Source: Gammaproteobacteria bacterium
GTDB taxonomy: Bacteria; Pseudomonadota; Gammaproteobacteria; Pseudomonadales; Pseudohongiellaceae
Reading direction: 5' to 3'
DNA length: 8,946 nt
NCBI GenBank assembly: GCA_002684935.1
Contig: NYWC01000023.1
Location: 39,813-48,758 of the forward strand
Shown here piece after piece: positions 7,303 through 8,946 of this stretch (its first letter is position 1; the number at the start of each line of letters is the position of its first letter). Both the position numbers and the translations under genes were made by a program. The notes beneath the pieces are model-generated. The model had not been told where the DNA came from and made no database searches. It saw nothing but the letters and a program-made list of their open reading frames with translations.

Positions 7303-7425
7303 GCTGTGCCAGACATGGGGTCCGTGCTCACTTCTGTGGCCGTTACCCGCAGGGATGCGGGCCCCGAGGGATGGGTTCACGGCGTGCCGCTGCGGAAGAC
7401 TCCTGCTCTGGGTCAGACCCAGCAC
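7303..7425. repeat. GC-rich hairpin-rich intergenic sequence, probable dispersed repeat
   Basis: Non-coding stretch between pnp and the cytochrome-copper unit, richer in G and C than its surroundings. It holds three short perfect inverted repeats: CCCGCA/TGCGGG with loop GGGA (7346-7361), CGGC/GCCG (7380-7389) and CTGGGT/ACCCAG with loop CAG (7408-7422). The run GATGCGGGCCCCGAGGGATG followed by GGTTCACGGCG resembles an intergenic repeat I have often seen in gammaproteobacterial genomes, where it gives rise to spurious short proteins. Only one copy lies in this window, so its repeated nature rests on recall. It may be a REP/MITE-like element or an RNA with several hairpins. Confidence 0.4.
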
Positions 7426-7479
7426 CAAAATCCAAGTGATGCATTCGTGATTTCTCTAAAGTCCCTAAACACCAGACAC

Positions 7480-7504
7480 AAAAAACCCGGGACAAGCCCG
7501 GGTT
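7480..7504 (-). terminator. Rho-independent terminator of pnp
   Basis: Perfect 8-base stem AACCCGGG / CCCGGGTT (7484-7491 and 7497-7504) with loop ACAAG. On the minus strand it runs into six T residues. It starts 22 bases past the pnp stop, the expected place for the end of the transcript. Confidence 0.92.
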
Positions 7505-7526
7505 CTCTATATGCAGTTTGCGGGCA

Positions 7527-8946
7527 TTACTCCACAAATTCGGCTTTGTCTTCTTCAGTAATTTCCTTGATGCTGAGCTTGATACGGCCTCTTGCATCCA
7601 GGTCAGTACACTTGACCAGTAGCTCCTCCCCTTCGGTTAGATACTCATTCACATTTTCGACGCGCTCTTGCGAGATTTGCGAGATGTGCACCAGTCCGTC
7701 TTTGCCGGGGAGGATCGTGACGAAGGCACCGAAGTCCACAATGCGGGCTACCTTACCTTTGTAGAGCTTGCCCACTTCGGCTTCGGCGGTAATGGCGTTA
7801 ACCATCTCAAGAGCCGCATCGCGCGAATCGGCATCTTCACCGTAGATACGCACGTTACCGTCATCATCGATATCAACGGAAGCGCCAGTTTCTTCGGTGA
7901 TGCCGCGGATTACCGCGCCGCCCTTGCCAATCACATCTCGTATTTTGTCAGGGTCGATTTTGATGGTTGCCATGGAAGGTGCATTTTCAGAAACACTTTC
8001 GCGTGATTCAGAGATGACCTTATTCATCTCACCAAGAATATGCTGACGAGCTTCGTGAGCCTGTTCCAGCGCAATCTCCATGATCTCCTCGGTAATGCCC
8101 TGGATCTTGATGTCCATCTGTAGGGCGGTTACCCCGTTGGCTGTGCCAGCTACTTTGAAGTCCATGTCGCCAAGGTGATCTTCGTCACCCAGGATGTCAG
8201 TCAGAACTGCAAAGCGTTCGCCTTCCTTGATCAGGCCCATGGCAATACCGGCAACCGGTGCCGCCAACGGAACACCAGCGTCCATCATGGCAAGGCTGCT
8301 GCCGCAGACACTGGCCATTGAGCTGGAGCCATTAGATTCGGTAATCTCAGACACAACGCGGATCGCGTAAGGGAAATCCTCTTCAGCAGGCATGACTGCG
8401 GCAACACCTCTGCGCGCCAAACGGCCGTGGCCGATCTCACGTCGCTTGGGTCCACTCATGAAACCGGTTTCGCCAACTGAGAAAGGCGGGAAGTTGTAAT
8501 GCAGCATGAAGGGATCTTTCTTGGAGCCTTCAAGGCTTTCGATGAGCTGTGAATCCCGAACAGCACCAAGGGTGGTCACAACCAGAGCCTGGGTTTCACC
8601 ACGCGTGAAAAGCGCGGAACCATGTGCTTTTGGCAGCACACCTGTCTCAACTTCAATGGCGCGAACAGTCTTGGTGTCGCGACCGTCGATTCGTGGCGCA
8701 CCGTCGATTATGCTGTTTCTTACTGTACGCTTTTCAAGCGCACCGAAAGCATCAGCCACGTCGCCAGCAGCAGGGCCATTCTCTTCATGAGCCAAGGCTT
8801 CAACCGCCTGCTGCTTGATCTGACCTATCGACTCATAGCGCTGCATCTTGTCTGAGATCTTGTAAGCATCGGCTACAGCAGCACCAAAACGCTCTACCAG
8901 AGAATCCTTCAGGGATACGTTTTCTGGCGCGGGCTCCCAATCCCAG
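7527..8946 (-). CDS. pnp: Polynucleotide phosphorylase, 5'-truncated by window edge
   Basis: Cytoplasmic 3'-to-5' phosphorolytic exoribonuclease and part of the RNA degradation machinery. The frame is open through base 8946 (first residues WDWEPAPENVSLKD), so the ATG at 8846 is internal. The 472 residues seen match the last two thirds of the ~700-residue family; roughly 235 residues are off the right edge. Numbering is from the edge. The second RNase PH domain runs from about 80 to 300, with RIDGRD, the phosphate-site segment PKRREIGHGRLARRG, and DILGDEDHLGDMDF, whose Asp250 and Asp256 match the catalytic pair D486/D492 of the E. coli enzyme. The KH domain has the GKGG loop at 340-343. The S1 domain starts at GKLYKGKVARIVDFGAFV and ends near RIKLSIKEI, followed by a short acidic tail ending in FVE. 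All expected functional motifs in this part are intact. rpsO is often upstream of pnp, but that is outside the window. Confidence 0.97.
   Translation of the reverse strand, partial: WDWEPAPENVSLKDSLVERFGAAVADAYKISDKMQRYESIGQIKQQAVEALAHEENGPAAGDVADAFGALEKRTVRNSIIDGAPRIDGRDTKTVRAIEVETGVLPKAHGSALFTRGETQALVVTTLGAVRDSQLIESLEGSKKDPFMLHYNFPPFSVGETGFMSGPKRREIGHGRLARRGVAAVMPAEEDFPYAIRVVSEITESNGSSSMASVCGSSLAMMDAGVPLAAPVAGIAMGLIKEGERFAVLTDILGDEDHLGDMDFKVAGTANGVTALQMDIKIQGITEEIMEIALEQAHEARQHILGEMNKVISESRESVSENAPSMATIKIDPDKIRDVIGKGGAVIRGITEETGASVDIDDDGNVRIYGEDADSRDAALEMVNAITAEAEVGKLYKGKVARIVDFGAFVTILPGKDGLVHISQISQERVENVNEYLTEGEELLVKCTDLDARGRIKLSIKEITEEDKAEFVE

Noticed and set aside
7343..7597. Minus-strand 84-codon frame across the pnp stop and terminator
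   Set aside because: It overlaps pnp in another frame and runs through the terminator and the repeat-like block; typical spurious product.
7306..7764. Plus-strand 152-codon frame
   Set aside because: Half lies antisense to the end of pnp and the rest covers the GC-rich repeat-like block and the pnp terminator; low-complexity product, no ribosome site.

Overview
The window comes from a bacterial chromosome, most likely a free-living, probably marine, gammaproteobacterium. This rests on the look of the PNPase and IcmF proteins and on the mix of periplasmic oxidative enzymes; no 16S or other decisive marker is present, so the placement is inference. Base composition looks moderate and even across the genes. 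There is no sign of a prophage, integron, insertion sequence, tRNA, rRNA or CRISPR array.

Layout, left to right. (1) Bases 1-3126, plus strand: the large 3' part of icmF, the fused isobutyryl-CoA mutase (B12 domain, G-protein chaperone and mutase in one chain). Its first ~50 codons lie off the left edge. (2) Bases 3156-4298, minus strand and convergent with icmF: a secreted alpha/beta hydrolase of the haloalkane dehalogenase / epoxide hydrolase type, with an Asp nucleophile. (3) Bases 4332-4551, minus: a small two-helix membrane ORF that appears frameshifted. (4) Bases 4585-4615: a strong intrinsic terminator ending the next unit. (5) Bases 4629-7066, minus: a two-gene unit encoding a c-type cytochrome fused to a PHM-like two-copper monooxygenase module, followed 26 bases later by a secreted, cysteine-free beta-rich protein of unknown function. 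(6) Bases 7067-7526: a 460-base gap holding the upstream region of that unit, a GC-rich hairpin-rich sequence that looks like a dispersed intergenic repeat, and the pnp terminator. (7) Bases 7527-8946, minus: the 3' two thirds of pnp (polynucleotide phosphorylase), cut by the right edge.

The two edge genes are conserved. icmF interconverts isobutyryl-CoA and n-butyryl-CoA in branched short-chain acyl-CoA metabolism; pnp acts in RNA turnover. The most interesting part is the periplasmic pair at 4629-7066. The copper-ligand pattern of peptidylglycine / dopamine monooxygenases (HH, HxH, HxH, Met) sits on one chain with a CxxCH haem, so electrons could reach the copper from the cytochrome instead of from ascorbate. 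Its partner is a secreted protein with no recognised domain. The substrate cannot be read from the sequence. The neighbouring periplasmic hydrolase lies beyond a terminator and need not be part of the same system.
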